From Allobogoriella deserti (GTDB taxonomy: Bacteria; Actinomycetota; Actinomycetes; Actinomycetales; Actinomycetaceae), in assembly GCF_042680605.1 (NCBI RefSeq), contig NZ_JBHUEE010000006.1, forward strand, positions 186,001 through 250,000: a stretch of 64,000 bases of DNA. Direction: 5' to 3'. The translations under genes were made by a program, and so were the position numbers. The notes under the pieces are model-generated. The model was not told where the DNA came from. It was given only the letters and a program-made list of their open reading frames with translations, and did no database searches. Below, piece after piece: positions 24,573-33,241 of the stretch; position 1 is the first letter of the stretch; each line of letters starts with the position of its first letter.

Positions 24573-26117
24573 GTGACCGACGCGGCGGTGCGCCATGAGA
24601 TCGACGCCGAGGACCTCGCCGCGTTCGAGGACATCTACCGCGACCATGCGGTCGAACTGCTCGCCTATGCCCGCAAGCTGACCTCGGACCCGGTTCAGGC
24701 CGAGGACTGGGTGGCCGAGACGTTCACCCGCACGCTCGGTGCCGTCCGGCGTGGGAAGGGCCCTACCGAGAACGTCCGTGGCTATCTCTTCACGGTGCTG
24801 CGCAACGTCCGTCACGAGTTCTACCGCACCGGAGCGCCGCTGCCGGTCGATGGCGTGCCGGAGGAGCACCCGGAGCTGACGGTGCCGGACCGCAGCGAGG
24901 ATCTCGTGGACGGTTCGGTGGCCGCGGCCGCCTTCAAGTCACTGCCCGACCGGTGGCGTGACGTCCTGCTCATGACGGCGGTCGAGGACCGGCCCGTGGA
25001 CGAGGTCGCCGAGCAGCTGTCGATGACACCTGGTGCGTGCGCGCAGCTGGCCCACCGCGCGCGGGACGGGCTGCGCTCGGCCTACCTGCAGGAGATGCTC
25101 CCGCCCGCGCAGGACGGCGTGTGCGAGGAGAACCGTGCGCTGCTGGTGCGCCGTGTGCGCGAACGTCTGCCACGACAGCAGAGTCGCTCCGTGGACCGGC
25201 ATCTACGCCGGTGCGAGGAGTGCGCCGGTGCGGCCGCGCTGCTGCGGCTCGAGGTCACCCGCATGCGGACGCTGCCGATCTGGATGCTCATCGCTGTCGC
25301 AGGTCACAAGGGAGCGCTGATCCTGGGCGCCGCCGGCGTCTCCGCCGGGGCGACGGCGGCGGGTACCCAGGCGGGGCTGCTGTCCCGGCTGGTCCCCAAG
25401 CGCCACGGCGTCACGGCCGGTGTGGCCGGTGGGGTGGCGGCCGTCGCCGTGGCGGTCGCGGCCGCGGCCATGACCGCGAGCGAGCCGCCGCCCGAGCCGC
25501 CGCAGACGAGTTCCGACGCCGACGCCGGAGGGGACGGCGGGGGCGTCTCAGCCTCGAGCGGTCGGCAGAGTGAGTCGGCGGGCGACGGCGGCCCGACCCA
25601 ACCGGCCGAGGAGCCCGCGGACCGGCCGGCCGGCGAGCCGGCGGATGCGCCACCGGCTGCGCCGTCGGACTCCGTTCCGTCGGTGCCTCCTGCGGACGGC
25701 CAGACGCAGGAGCCTGAGCCGGAACCTGAGCCCCAGCCTGAGCCGGCGCCCGAGCCTGAGCCCCGGCCTGAGCCGGCGCCCGAGCCTGAGCCGGCGCCCG
25801 AGCCAGAGCCGGAACCGGCTCCGGAGCCGCAGCCCGAGCCAGAGCCTGAACCGCAGCCGGCTCCTGAACCGGAGCCCGCGCCGACGCCGCCGGGCAATCC
25901 CGGCGAGCAGGGCCCTCCCGATCACGCGCCGGGAACGCCGCCCGACACGCCGGGACAGGGCGACCCGGGCAACGGGAACGGCGCCGGGAACGGTGGCAAT
26001 CCGGGGAACAGCGGTGACGCGCCGCCACACGCGAACGACGTTGACGTCGAACTGCACCTGGGGGATCTCGCCGACGTGGACATCGGGCTCGATCTCGGCC
26101 TGAGCGGAACGTCCTGA
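24573..26117 (+). CDS. ECF sigma factor fused to anti-sigma-like zinc finger, TM segment and Pro/Glu tail
   Basis: About 514 residues. Residues 15-85 are sigma region 2 (FEDIYRDHAVELLAYARKL, AEDWVAETFTRTL) and 118-172 are region 4 (SLPDRWRDVLLMTAVE, VAEQLSM). A zf-HC2-type motif HLRRCEECAGAA (His210, Cys214, Cys217) follows, the zinc finger normally carried by a separate anti-sigma factor. Two hydrophobic stretches (about 233-262 and 280-301) imply membrane tethering. The rest is a Pro/Glu-rich spacer (about 375-450), a Gly/Asn/Pro-rich stretch and a C-terminal acidic peptide. The GTG at 24573 was chosen for its position before region 2. Confidence 0.86.
   Translation: MTDAAVRHEIDAEDLAAFEDIYRDHAVELLAYARKLTSDPVQAEDWVAETFTRTLGAVRRGKGPTENVRGYLFTVLRNVRHEFYRTGAPLPVDGVPEEHPELTVPDRSEDLVDGSVAAAAFKSLPDRWRDVLLMTAVEDRPVDEVAEQLSMTPGACAQLAHRARDGLRSAYLQEMLPPAQDGVCEENRALLVRRVRERLPRQQSRSVDRHLRRCEECAGAAALLRLEVTRMRTLPIWMLIAVAGHKGALILGAAGVSAGATAAGTQAGLLSRLVPKRHGVTAGVAGGVAAVAVAVAAAAMTASEPPPEPPQTSSDADAGGDGGGVSASSGRQSESAGDGGPTQPAEEPADRPAGEPADAPPAAPSDSVPSVPPADGQTQEPEPEPEPQPEPAPEPEPRPEPAPEPEPAPEPEPEPAPEPQPEPEPEPQPAPEPEPAPTPPGNPGEQGPPDHAPGTPPDTPGQGDPGNGNGAGNGGNPGNSGDAPPHANDVDVELHLGDLADVDIGLDLGLSGTS
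25711..25886 (+). repeat. Pro-Glu-Pro coding tandem repeat
   Basis: Imperfect repetition of CCTGAGCC/CCGGAGCC-type hexamers and of longer blocks such as GAGCCGGCGCCCGAGCCTGA encodes (P-E-P-x)n in the extracytoplasmic tail of the sigma factor fusion. Copies differ at synonymous sites, so the tract is old and probably length-variable between strains. Confidence 0.85.
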
Positions 26118-26416
26118 TGACGGCGATGGAGCTCGACTTCACCGGCGAGCTCTTCGAGTGGCGTGGACCGCCGCCGTACGTCTTCGTAGCCGTGCCGGAT
26201 GACCCGAGCGATGCGATCCGCGAGATCGCGAACGCCGTCACCTATGGGTGGGGCGTCATACCGGTGACAGCCCGCATCGGACGGGCCGAGTTCACGACGT
26301 CGCTCTTCCCGAAGGACGGGCAGTACCTGCTGCCCGTCAAGCTCGCCGTGCGTCGGGCCGAGCGGATCGACGTCGGCGACGGGGTCGCCGTCTCCATAGA
26401 CATCGCCCCGCCCTGA
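26117..26416 (+). CDS. DUF1905-domain small protein
   Basis: A 99-residue protein with the DUF1905 pattern: an N-terminal FTGELFEWRGPPPYVFVAVP, then GWGVIPVTARIGRAEFTTSLFPKDGQYLLPVKLAVRRAERIDVGD. The family is a small beta-barrel of unknown function. The ATG shares a base with the preceding TGA (TGATG), so it is translationally coupled to the sigma factor fusion gene. Confidence 0.82.
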   Translation: MTAMELDFTGELFEWRGPPPYVFVAVPDDPSDAIREIANAVTYGWGVIPVTARIGRAEFTTSLFPKDGQYLLPVKLAVRRAERIDVGDGVAVSIDIAPP

Positions 26417-26440
26417 GCGCCACTGCACCGAGGCCGTGGC

Positions 26441-26456
26441 TGTGATGCAGCTCACA
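26441..26456. promoter_or_regulatory. CRP/GlxR-type binding site
   Basis: TGTGA-TGCAGC-TCACA is an exact match to the TGTGA-N6-TCACA dyad of CRP and its actinobacterial relatives. It is 220 bases before the SigG/SigJ-type sigma gene and 25 bases after the DUF1905 stop. Confidence 0.6.
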
Positions 26457-26652
26457 CAACAGGGCGTGATCACCCCGGCATCACACCGTCTTCTCGGGTG
26501 GAGGCGACGCCTCCACGCACCGGTACGTCGCGTCGGCGCACCGGCTCGGCACGCAGGGGGCGCCGAGCCGGTCGCCGGCGCGGCGCGGCACCGTACCGCG
26601 CCGGATGGCGAGTCCAGTCATCACCTTGTCAGTCGACCGCGACACTGCTTCC

Positions 26653-26668
26653 GTGGTCACGTGACCAC
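26653..26668. promoter_or_regulatory. Perfect 16-bp palindrome over a sigma-factor start codon
   Basis: GTGGTCAC-GTGACCAC is a perfect palindrome, and its right half begins with the GTG start at 26661. It could be an operator or an RNA hairpin that hides the start codon; the sequence alone does not decide. Confidence 0.5.
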
Positions 26669-27632
26669 ATCGGCACCGACGCGCCATGCCCTCGACGACG
26701 AGCTCGAGTCGCTCCGCGGACCGCTGACCGGCTACTGCTACCGCATGCTCGGCGCGGCGGCCGACGCTGACGACGCCGTCCAGGAGACGATGCTGCGCGC
26801 CACCCGCAGCCTCGACCGTTTCGATCCCCGGCGTGCCCGCCTGACCACCTGGGTGCACCGGATCGCCACGAACGTCTGTCTGGACATGCTGCGCGGCGCA
26901 GGGCGACGAGTACTGTCCGTCGACCTCGGCCCCGCCTCCGACGGCCCGGAAGGGCTCGGGACCCCTCTGCCGCCCGAGCGATTCGTCGAGCCCATGCCGG
27001 ACTCGCGGCTCATCACCGCCACGGACCCCGCCGAGGTCATCGTCCAGCGCGAGAGCGTCCGGCTGGCGTTCGTCGCAGCCCTCCAGGCGCTCTCGCCGCG
27101 CGAGCGCGCCACCCTCGTGCTTCGCGATGTGCTCGCCTTCTCGGCGCAGGAGAGCGCAGACATCCTCGGCACGAGCGTTCCCGCAGTCACCAGTGCACTG
27201 CAGCGGGCACGCGCCCGACTGGAGGCGAGCCGCCCGGCACCCGACGACATCGCCGCCCCGGAGGACCCGGCCCAGCACGACCTGCTCCGCCGGTACATCG
27301 CCGCCTTCGAGGCGCACGACGTCGCCGCACTCACGGCGCTGCTGCGCGAGGACGCCGTCACCTCCATGCCGCCCTTCGCCTGGTGGATGCGCGGCGCCGC
27401 GGCCATCGCGCGCCTCATGGCCGCCAGCGACGCCTGCGCCCGCGACCGGCTGCTGCCGACGGCCATCAACGGCGGCCCGGGCCTCGGGCAGTACCGCCCG
27501 GACGGCGCCGGTGTGCTGCAGCCGTTCGCCCTCGTCCTCCTCGAGGTGCGTGGCGGCCTGGTGGACCAGACCGTCACCTTCCTCGGCACGGGCGCGCGTT
27601 TCGCCGAGTTCGGGCTTCCCGCCCACCCCTGA
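26661..27632 (+). CDS. SigG/SigJ-type ECF sigma factor with SnoaL-like C-terminal domain
   Basis: About 323 residues. Region 2 (LTGYCYRMLGAAADADDAVQETMLRA, RLTTWVHRIATNVCLDMLRG) and region 4 (ALSPRERATLVLRDVLAFSAQESADILGTSVPAVTSALQRAR) are followed from about residue 205 by a SnoaL/NTF2-like domain (LLRRYIAAFEAHDVAALTALLREDAVTSMPP). This is the architecture of the SigG/ECF41-like groups, in which the C-terminal domain regulates the sigma factor without a separate anti-sigma protein. A PFAWWMRG segment falls in the SnoaL pocket. The GTG at 26661 lies within a perfect palindrome. Confidence 0.88.
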   Translation: MTTSAPTRHALDDELESLRGPLTGYCYRMLGAAADADDAVQETMLRATRSLDRFDPRRARLTTWVHRIATNVCLDMLRGAGRRVLSVDLGPASDGPEGLGTPLPPERFVEPMPDSRLITATDPAEVIVQRESVRLAFVAALQALSPRERATLVLRDVLAFSAQESADILGTSVPAVTSALQRARARLEASRPAPDDIAAPEDPAQHDLLRRYIAAFEAHDVAALTALLREDAVTSMPPFAWWMRGAAAIARLMAASDACARDRLLPTAINGGPGLGQYRPDGAGVLQPFALVLLEVRGGLVDQTVTFLGTGARFAEFGLPAHP

Positions 27633-27807
27633 CCCCGCCCACCCCTCACCCCTCCCGCGACTCGTCACCCGTGTGCCGATTCGTCCACGAGGTGCCGACG
27701 TGTCGCCATCGTGCGCGTCGGGCGAGGCGCTCGCGTGCGCGCCGCGATGAGTTTCCGGGGCCGCGGTCGTACAAGAGGCGACAGCACCCCGACCGGAAGG
27801 ACCGGAC

Positions 27808-28407
27808 ATGACCACCGACACCATGCTCGCCACCGAGACGTTCGCCGAGCGGGAGCGACTCGCCCACCTGCTCGCCGGCCTGACACCCGAGCAGTGGTCG
27901 GCTCCCTCGTTGTGCACCGGCTGGCGCGTGCGCGAGGTCGTCGCTCACATCACCACTGCCTACCGCCTCGCGCCGAAGGCGTTTATGGACGGGCTGGCCC
28001 GGGAGAACTTCGACTTCGACCGTTTCGCCGATCGCCAGGCCCGTGCCGACACCGACGCCCTCTCCGACGCTGATCTGCTCGCCTCACTGCGCGAGAACGT
28101 CCGCCACCCGTGGCAGCCGCCCGGCGGCGGCCAGGCCGGCGCGCTCAGTCACGACGTCATCCACGGCCTCGACATCACCGAGGCACTCGGCCTCCCGGCC
28201 GTCCCGCCCGAACGGATCGCCCTTGTCCTCGGCAATGCCGGCGAGAAGAACCTCGAGTACTTCGGTGTGAACCTCGACGGCCTGCGCTTGGTGGCGACCG
28301 ACTACGAGGTCAGCCTGGGCGAGGGCGACCCGGTCGAGCTGCCCGTCAAAGATGTTCTGCTCACCGTGACCGGACGTCGCCCGGTGCCGACGCCGCGCGG
28401 AGCCTGA
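27808..28407 (+). CDS. Mycothiol-dependent maleylpyruvate isomerase-family (DinB-like) protein
   Basis: A 199-residue protein. LCTGWRVREVVAHITTAYRL near residue 38 and LSHDVIHGLDITEALGLP near residue 112 supply the conserved histidines of the DinB/MDMPI fold, which bind a divalent metal in mycothiol-dependent enzymes. The C-terminal part matches the MDMPI C-terminal domain region (DYEVSLGEGDPVELPVKDVLLTVTGR). The reaction is unknown; members act as thiol S-transferases or isomerases. A GGAAGGACC stretch precedes the ATG. Confidence 0.86.
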   Translation: MTTDTMLATETFAERERLAHLLAGLTPEQWSAPSLCTGWRVREVVAHITTAYRLAPKAFMDGLARENFDFDRFADRQARADTDALSDADLLASLRENVRHPWQPPGGGQAGALSHDVIHGLDITEALGLPAVPPERIALVLGNAGEKNLEYFGVNLDGLRLVATDYEVSLGEGDPVELPVKDVLLTVTGRRPVPTPRGA

Positions 28408-28426
28408 GCGGTGGGGATCGGACGGG

Positions 28427-30421
28427 CTACACCCGCTCGGGCCGCCGTCGGAAGATCTGCACGAGCACGCGCAGCGCCAGGATCGCGCTGATCACCAGCA
28501 GGTTGTAGCCCAGGAGTGAGTGCAGGTGCAGATCGTCGCGGACCACGGGCCCGCCGTCGGACCACAGCAGCACGACGGCCATGATCCCGACCACGCCGGC
28601 CAGGGCCGTCAGCAGCACGTCGTGCAGCAGCCGAGTGATCCAGGCACGGTCGCGCTCGTCGGCGAAGATCCGGGCGTTGACCCCCAGCCGGCCGTGCTCG
28701 GCCGCACTCGCCACGCGTTCGATGCGCCGCGGCAGGCGCCGCAGCACCGGAAGCAGGGTGACGAGCTCCTCGGCGGCGCTGCGCCGCAGCTCGTTCGGAG
28801 TCAGTCGTTCGCCGACGTACTCGCCCGCCAGCTCCTTGCTCTGCGCGACCAGGTCGAACTCGGGAGCCAGCTGACGCAACGTGCCCTCCGCCGTCGCCAT
28901 GGACCGGAAGACGGCCGCGATCTCCGGCGGGATCTCCAGCCCGTACCGCGAGACGATCCCGAACAGGGCGGCGAACATCTGCGCTCCGTGCGCGCCCGCG
29001 CCCGCGGAGTATCGCGCGATCACCCGCCCGACCTCTCGGCCCAGGCGCTCCTCGTCGACCTGGTCCGACGCCGGCGCGAGTTCGAGCAGCGCGTCGGTGA
29101 CCGCCACCGGGTCACCGTGGTCGAAACCGAGCAGAAGGCGCTCGAGCGAGGCGCGCAGGGCGGCGTCCAGCCGGCCGACGGAGCCCAGATCAAGCAGGCC
29201 TACGCCGCCGTCGTCGAGGATGAAGATGTTGCCCGCGTGCGGGTCGGCGTGGAAGACGCCGTCGACCAGCACCTGCCGCAGCAGAGCGTCGAGGACGGCC
29301 CGGGCGACCTCGTTGCGGTCCAGGCCGAGGCGCTCGAGCAGGGGACCGGCCTCCGAGATCGGCCGGCCGCGCAGGCGCTCCATGACGAGGACCCGCGCCG
29401 TCGAGAGCTCCTCGTGCACGGCGGGTGTGCGTACCGGTGATCCGGACGGCTGTGCGCGGGCGACGGCACGGATGTTCTCGCACTCTACGCGGAAGTCGAG
29501 CTCCTCGCGGATCGCGGTAGCCAGGCCCTCGGCGAGCGCCGCGGTGCGCAGGCTGCGTGCCCAGCCGGTGGTGCGTTCCAGGCGCGCGCCGAGCCGGACG
29601 GCGATGTCCAGGTCCTGCTCGACCACCGGCCGGATGCCGGGGCGTTGCACCTTGACCACGACCTCGTCGCCGGTGGCCAGGCGTGCGGCGTGCACCTGAC
29701 CGATCGACGCCGCCGCGAGCGGTGTGCGGTCGATCTCGGCGAATACCGTCTCCGCCGGTGCACCGAGCTCCTGCTCGAGAACGGCTGCCACCTCGGGCCA
29801 GGGCACGGGTGCCGCGGTGTCCCGCAAGGAGGCGAGCTCGTCGGCGATCTCAGCCGGGAGTTGATCGGCCCGGGTCGAGAGGACCTGCCCCATCTTCACG
29901 AAGGTGGTCCCGCACGCTCCGAGCGTCTCGCGCAACGCGCGGCCGAGCTGTGCCCGGGACGTCGGCGCTTCCAGGGCGCCGGACGTGCGCCGCCTGAGGT
30001 AGGGGCCCAGACCGTGCCGCAGGGCGATCCATACCACCTGGCCGGTGCGGCGCGCTCGACTCCAGCGACCCTTCAGCCCGCGCCCCCAGACCGTCGCCGG
30101 CGGGATCGACCCGAGCGGGGCGAACGCCTCGACGACGACGATGAACGCCATCGACGCCAGGAGCGTGAGCATGCCGGCCAGCAGCATGAACCAGACCTCC
30201 ACCCAGCCCGGCGGCTGCGAATGCTCGGTCGCCGGGCGGAAGCGGGTCAGCGTGACGGCCATGACGGGCAGGACCGTCGCGGCGAACAGGCCGGTCGCGA
30301 GAATGCGCACCACGCCGAGTCGGATGCCGAGCAGGCGCTGGGCAGCGAAGCCGAGCAGGTAGGCCGTGAGAAGGGTCGAGACGACGGCGACCGGCGCGGT
30401 CAGCACGCTCAGCAGGTCCAT
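28427..30421 (-). CDS. AarF/UbiB (ABC1) family atypical kinase, membrane-linked
   Basis: A 664-residue protein. Three hydrophobic segments in the first 130 residues are followed by the ABC1 domain: CGTTFVKMGQVLSTRADQLPAEI (KxGQ motif), AAASIGQVHAARLATGDEVVVKVQRPGI (Ala-rich nucleotide loop), VFHADPHAGNIF and LLDLGSVGRL. Two further membrane segments close the C-terminus. UbiB-family proteins support quinone biosynthesis or lipid homeostasis as ATPases or kinases. It ends convergently near the mycothiol-type gene and stands alone on its strand. Confidence 0.9.
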   Translation of the reverse strand: MDLLSVLTAPVAVVSTLLTAYLLGFAAQRLLGIRLGVVRILATGLFAATVLPVMAVTLTRFRPATEHSQPPGWVEVWFMLLAGMLTLLASMAFIVVVEAFAPLGSIPPATVWGRGLKGRWSRARRTGQVVWIALRHGLGPYLRRRTSGALEAPTSRAQLGRALRETLGACGTTFVKMGQVLSTRADQLPAEIADELASLRDTAAPVPWPEVAAVLEQELGAPAETVFAEIDRTPLAAASIGQVHAARLATGDEVVVKVQRPGIRPVVEQDLDIAVRLGARLERTTGWARSLRTAALAEGLATAIREELDFRVECENIRAVARAQPSGSPVRTPAVHEELSTARVLVMERLRGRPISEAGPLLERLGLDRNEVARAVLDALLRQVLVDGVFHADPHAGNIFILDDGGVGLLDLGSVGRLDAALRASLERLLLGFDHGDPVAVTDALLELAPASDQVDEERLGREVGRVIARYSAGAGAHGAQMFAALFGIVSRYGLEIPPEIAAVFRSMATAEGTLRQLAPEFDLVAQSKELAGEYVGERLTPNELRRSAAEELVTLLPVLRRLPRRIERVASAAEHGRLGVNARIFADERDRAWITRLLHDVLLTALAGVVGIMAVVLLWSDGGPVVRDDLHLHSLLGYNLLVISAILALRVLVQIFRRRPERV

Positions 30422-30480
30422 GCCGATCAGTCTGGCGGGTGGGTGCTGATCGGTCGAGGTCGTTCGTCAGCGGGCCTTTG

Positions 30481-31092
30481 TCAGCGGTGCTTCTCCGCCC
30501 CGATCGTCGTGTCCTCGCCGTGTCCGGTGCGGACCACCGTCTCCTCCGGCAGGACGAACAGCTTCTCGGCGATGGACGCCTCGAGGGTCGGCAGATCCGA
30601 GTAGCTGCGCCCGGTCGCGCCCGGTCCGCCGTGGAACAGCGTGTCCCCGGTGAACACGCAGCCCAGGTCCGCCGCGTACAAGCAGACCCCGCCGGGGGCG
30701 TGACCAGGCGTGTGCAGCACCTGCAGCGAGGTGCCCGCCACCGAGACGTGCTCGCCGTCGGAGAGATTCAGGTCCCAGCTCGTCCCGGGATGGGTCAGGT
30801 CCCACAGGGGCCGGTCGTCGGGGTGCAGCAGGATCGGCGCACCGGTCCGCTCGCGCAGGTCCGGGGCCACCCGTACGTGGTCGTCGTGCGCGTGCGTGCA
30901 CGCGATCGCGCGGACCGTGCGGTCGCCGACCAGGTCCAGGATGGCGTCGATGTCGTGCGGTGCGTCGATGACGACGCACTCGCGGTCGTCGCCGACCACC
31001 CAGATGTTGTTCTCGACGTCGTGCGTCTCACCGTCCAGGCTGAACGTGCCGGCGACCACGCCGTGGTCGACCCGGGCTGTCGTCTCACTCAT
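30481..31092 (-). CDS. MBL-fold metallo-hydrolase, partner of MscR
   Basis: A 203-residue metallo-beta-lactamase-fold protein with the metal motif CTHAHDDHV near residue 71, HTPGHAPGG near 128 and CVFTGDTLFHGGPGATGRSY. It directly follows the S-(hydroxymethyl)mycothiol dehydrogenase gene, sharing one base with it. The same pair occurs in mycobacteria (Rv2259-Rv2260), so it probably hydrolyses the thioester product S-formylmycothiol or acts on a related mycothiol conjugate. That substrate is inference from context. Confidence 0.87.
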   Translation of the reverse strand: MSETTARVDHGVVAGTFSLDGETHDVENNIWVVGDDRECVVIDAPHDIDAILDLVGDRTVRAIACTHAHDDHVRVAPDLRERTGAPILLHPDDRPLWDLTHPGTSWDLNLSDGEHVSVAGTSLQVLHTPGHAPGGVCLYAADLGCVFTGDTLFHGGPGATGRSYSDLPTLEASIAEKLFVLPEETVVRTGHGEDTTIGAEKHR

Positions 31093-32204
31093 CAGAGCAC
31101 CACCACACTGCGCAGAACGGAACCGTCGTGCATCTTGTCGAAGGCCGCCTCGACGTCGTCCATCCCGATCTCCTCGGTGACGAACGTGTCGAGGTCGAGG
31201 CGGCCCTGCTGGTACAGGTCCACCAGCATCGGGAAGTCACGGGAGGGCAGGCAGTCGCCGTACCAGGAGGACTTCAGCGCGCCGCCGCGGCCGAACACGT
31301 CGAGCAGCGGCAGGTCGGGCACCGTCATCTCCGGGGTCGGCACGCCGACCAGCACCAGGATGCCGGCGAGGTCACGGGCGTAGAAGGCCTGCTTCCAGGT
31401 CTCCGGCCGGCCGACCGCCTCGATGACGACGTCGGCGCCCTCGGCGCCCTCGTAGGTCTCGGCGGCGATCCGCTTGATCTCCTCGATGGCGTCCGAACGG
31501 GAGGAGTCGACGGTGTGGGTGGCGCCGAGGCGCCGGGCTGTCTCGAGCTTCGCGGCGTCGATGTCGACGGCGATGATCGGGCTGGCCCCGGACAGGGCCG
31601 CGCCGGCGACGGCGGCCGCGCCGACGCCACCGCACCCGATGACCGCGACCGACTTGCCGCGGCCGGCGTTGCCGGTATTGATGGCGGCACCGATGCCGGC
31701 CATGACGCCGCACCCGAGCAGTCCGACGGCGGCCGGCCGGGCGGAGGGGTCGACCTTGGTGCACTGTCCGGCGGCGACCAGCGTCTTCTCGGCGAACGCG
31801 CCGATTCCCAGTGCCGGGCTGAGCTCGGTCCCGGCGTCGTCGCCCTCGGCCAGGGTCATCGCCTGGGTGGCGTTGTGCGTGTCGAAGCAGTACTGCAGCT
31901 CACCGCGCTTGCAGGCGCGGCACTTCCCGCAGACGGCCCGCCAGTTGAGGACGACGAAATCGCCCGGGGCCACGCCGGTGACGTCCTCGCCGACCGCTTC
32001 GACCACGCCGGCGGCCTCGTGCCCGAGCAGGAACGGGAAGTCGTCGTTGATCCCACCCTCGCGGTAGTGCAGGTCGGTGTGGCAGACCCCGCAGGTCTGA
32101 ACCCGGACGAGTGCCTCGCCGGGTCCCGGGTCCGGCACATTGATGGTGGTGACCTCGACCGGCGCTCCCTTGGCGCGGGCGACCACTGCCTTGACGGTCT
32201 GCAT
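31092..32204 (-). CDS. mscR: S-(hydroxymethyl)mycothiol dehydrogenase (zinc alcohol dehydrogenase family)
   Basis: About 370 residues. The catalytic zinc site is visible as QTCGVCHTDLHYREGG and LGHEAAGVVE, and the structural zinc as CGKCRACKRGELQYC. The Rossmann motif is VAVIGCGGVGAAAVAGAALSGA. The closest recognisable relatives are mycothiol-dependent formaldehyde dehydrogenases (MscR/AdhE2), which oxidise the formaldehyde-mycothiol adduct using NAD and also reduce S-nitrosomycothiol. The ATG at 32204 follows a GAAGGGACGAGG stretch. The MBL hydrolase gene is coupled downstream. Confidence 0.9.
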   Translation of the reverse strand: MQTVKAVVARAKGAPVEVTTINVPDPGPGEALVRVQTCGVCHTDLHYREGGINDDFPFLLGHEAAGVVEAVGEDVTGVAPGDFVVLNWRAVCGKCRACKRGELQYCFDTHNATQAMTLAEGDDAGTELSPALGIGAFAEKTLVAAGQCTKVDPSARPAAVGLLGCGVMAGIGAAINTGNAGRGKSVAVIGCGGVGAAAVAGAALSGASPIIAVDIDAAKLETARRLGATHTVDSSRSDAIEEIKRIAAETYEGAEGADVVIEAVGRPETWKQAFYARDLAGILVLVGVPTPEMTVPDLPLLDVFGRGGALKSSWYGDCLPSRDFPMLVDLYQQGRLDLDTFVTEEIGMDDVEAAFDKMHDGSVLRSVVVL

Positions 32205-32338
32205 CCTCGTCCCTTCTGCGCGGCTTCGCGTCCGACGGCGGACGGCTGCACGACGGACCTTACGGGTCCACGGCGGCGCCACGCTCGCCGGCACTGCGCG
32301 GACGGCACAGCGGCGGGTACTCGCGCGGCAAGGATTAC

Positions 32339-32352
32339 CTGACTAAGGTCAG
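32339..32352. promoter_or_regulatory. Candidate MarR operator between mscR and the MarR-GNAT gene
   Basis: CTGAC-TAAG-GTCAG is a perfect 5-bp inverted repeat in a locally AT-richer patch, ending four bases before the ATG at 32357. It is well placed for autoregulation of the MarR-GNAT gene and lies 135 bases upstream of mscR. Confidence 0.45.
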
Positions 32353-32356
32353 CTAT

Positions 32357-33241
32357 ATGCAGTCAGCGGAGCTGAGCGAAACGACGGCGGTCCTGCGGCA
32401 TTTCAACCGGACTTATACCCAGCGGGTGGGCGTGCTCGAGGAGTCCTTCCTCGGCACCGGCCGCCCGTTGGCCGTCTCGCGGCTGCTGTTCGAGATCGGC
32501 CGGTCCGACGGGGCCTCGGTGGCCGACCTGCGCCGTCGTCTCGATCTCGACTCGGGGCAGCTCTCGCGCACGCTGCGTTACCTCGAGCGCCACGGGTTGA
32601 TCGAGACGGTCCCGGACGAGAGCGACGGCCGGCGGCGCCTCGCCCGGCTCACCGCGGCGGGACGGCAGGCCTGGCTGGACCTGGACCGGCGGTCCGAGGC
32701 CAAGGCGACCGGGATCGTCGAGGCCCTCACCCCGCGTCAGCGGGCACGGCTCGCGGAGGCACTGATGACGGCGGACCTCCTGGTCCGCGCCGCGACCGTG
32801 CAGCTGCGTGAGGTCGAGGTCACCGATCCGCTCGCCCGTCGGGCGCAGCAGGCCTTCGTCGACGAGCTGCACGAGCGGTTCGGCTTCGCCGGTGGTGCGG
32901 CGGACGAGCCGGAGCCCGGATCGACGTTCGTCGTCGCCACCTCCGAGGGCTCCCCGGTCGCCTACGGTGGCATCCGACCCGCACCCGACACCGTCCCGGA
33001 CGCCGCGGAGGTCAAACGCATGTGGGTCCACAGCGACTGGCGCGGTGCCGGCCTCGGTTCGCGCATGCTGCGCCACCTCGAGCAGCTCGCCCTCGAGCGC
33101 GGCTACCGGGAGATGGTGCTCGACACCAACGGGGCGTTGGCGGAGGCGATCGCGCTCTACGAGCGCTCCGGGTATCACCGCATCGAGCGGTACAACGACA
33201 ACCCCGACGCCGAGCTCTTCTTTCGTAAGTCCTTGCGCTGA
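32357..33241 (+). CDS. MarR-GNAT fusion (regulator with acetyltransferase domain)
   Basis: A 294-residue protein with two domains. Residues 1-145 are a MarR winged helix (SRLLFEIGRSDGASVADLRRRLDLDSGQLSRTLRYLERHGL, then DGRRRLARLTAAGR). Residues 150-294 are a GNAT fold with VKRMWVHSDWRGAGLGSRMLRHLE as the acetyl-CoA loop and GALAEAIALYERSGYHRIERYN near the end. Such fusions usually pair ligand-responsive repression with acetylation of a small molecule. It is divergent from mscR. Confidence 0.88.
   Translation: MQSAELSETTAVLRHFNRTYTQRVGVLEESFLGTGRPLAVSRLLFEIGRSDGASVADLRRRLDLDSGQLSRTLRYLERHGLIETVPDESDGRRRLARLTAAGRQAWLDLDRRSEAKATGIVEALTPRQRARLAEALMTADLLVRAATVQLREVEVTDPLARRAQQAFVDELHERFGFAGGAADEPEPGSTFVVATSEGSPVAYGGIRPAPDTVPDAAEVKRMWVHSDWRGAGLGSRMLRHLEQLALERGYREMVLDTNGALAEAIALYERSGYHRIERYNDNPDAELFFRKSLR

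Noticed and set aside
25711..25886. Pro/Glu codon repeats considered as a phase-variation tract
   Set aside because: Units are multiples of three and diverged at synonymous sites, so length change would not shift the frame.
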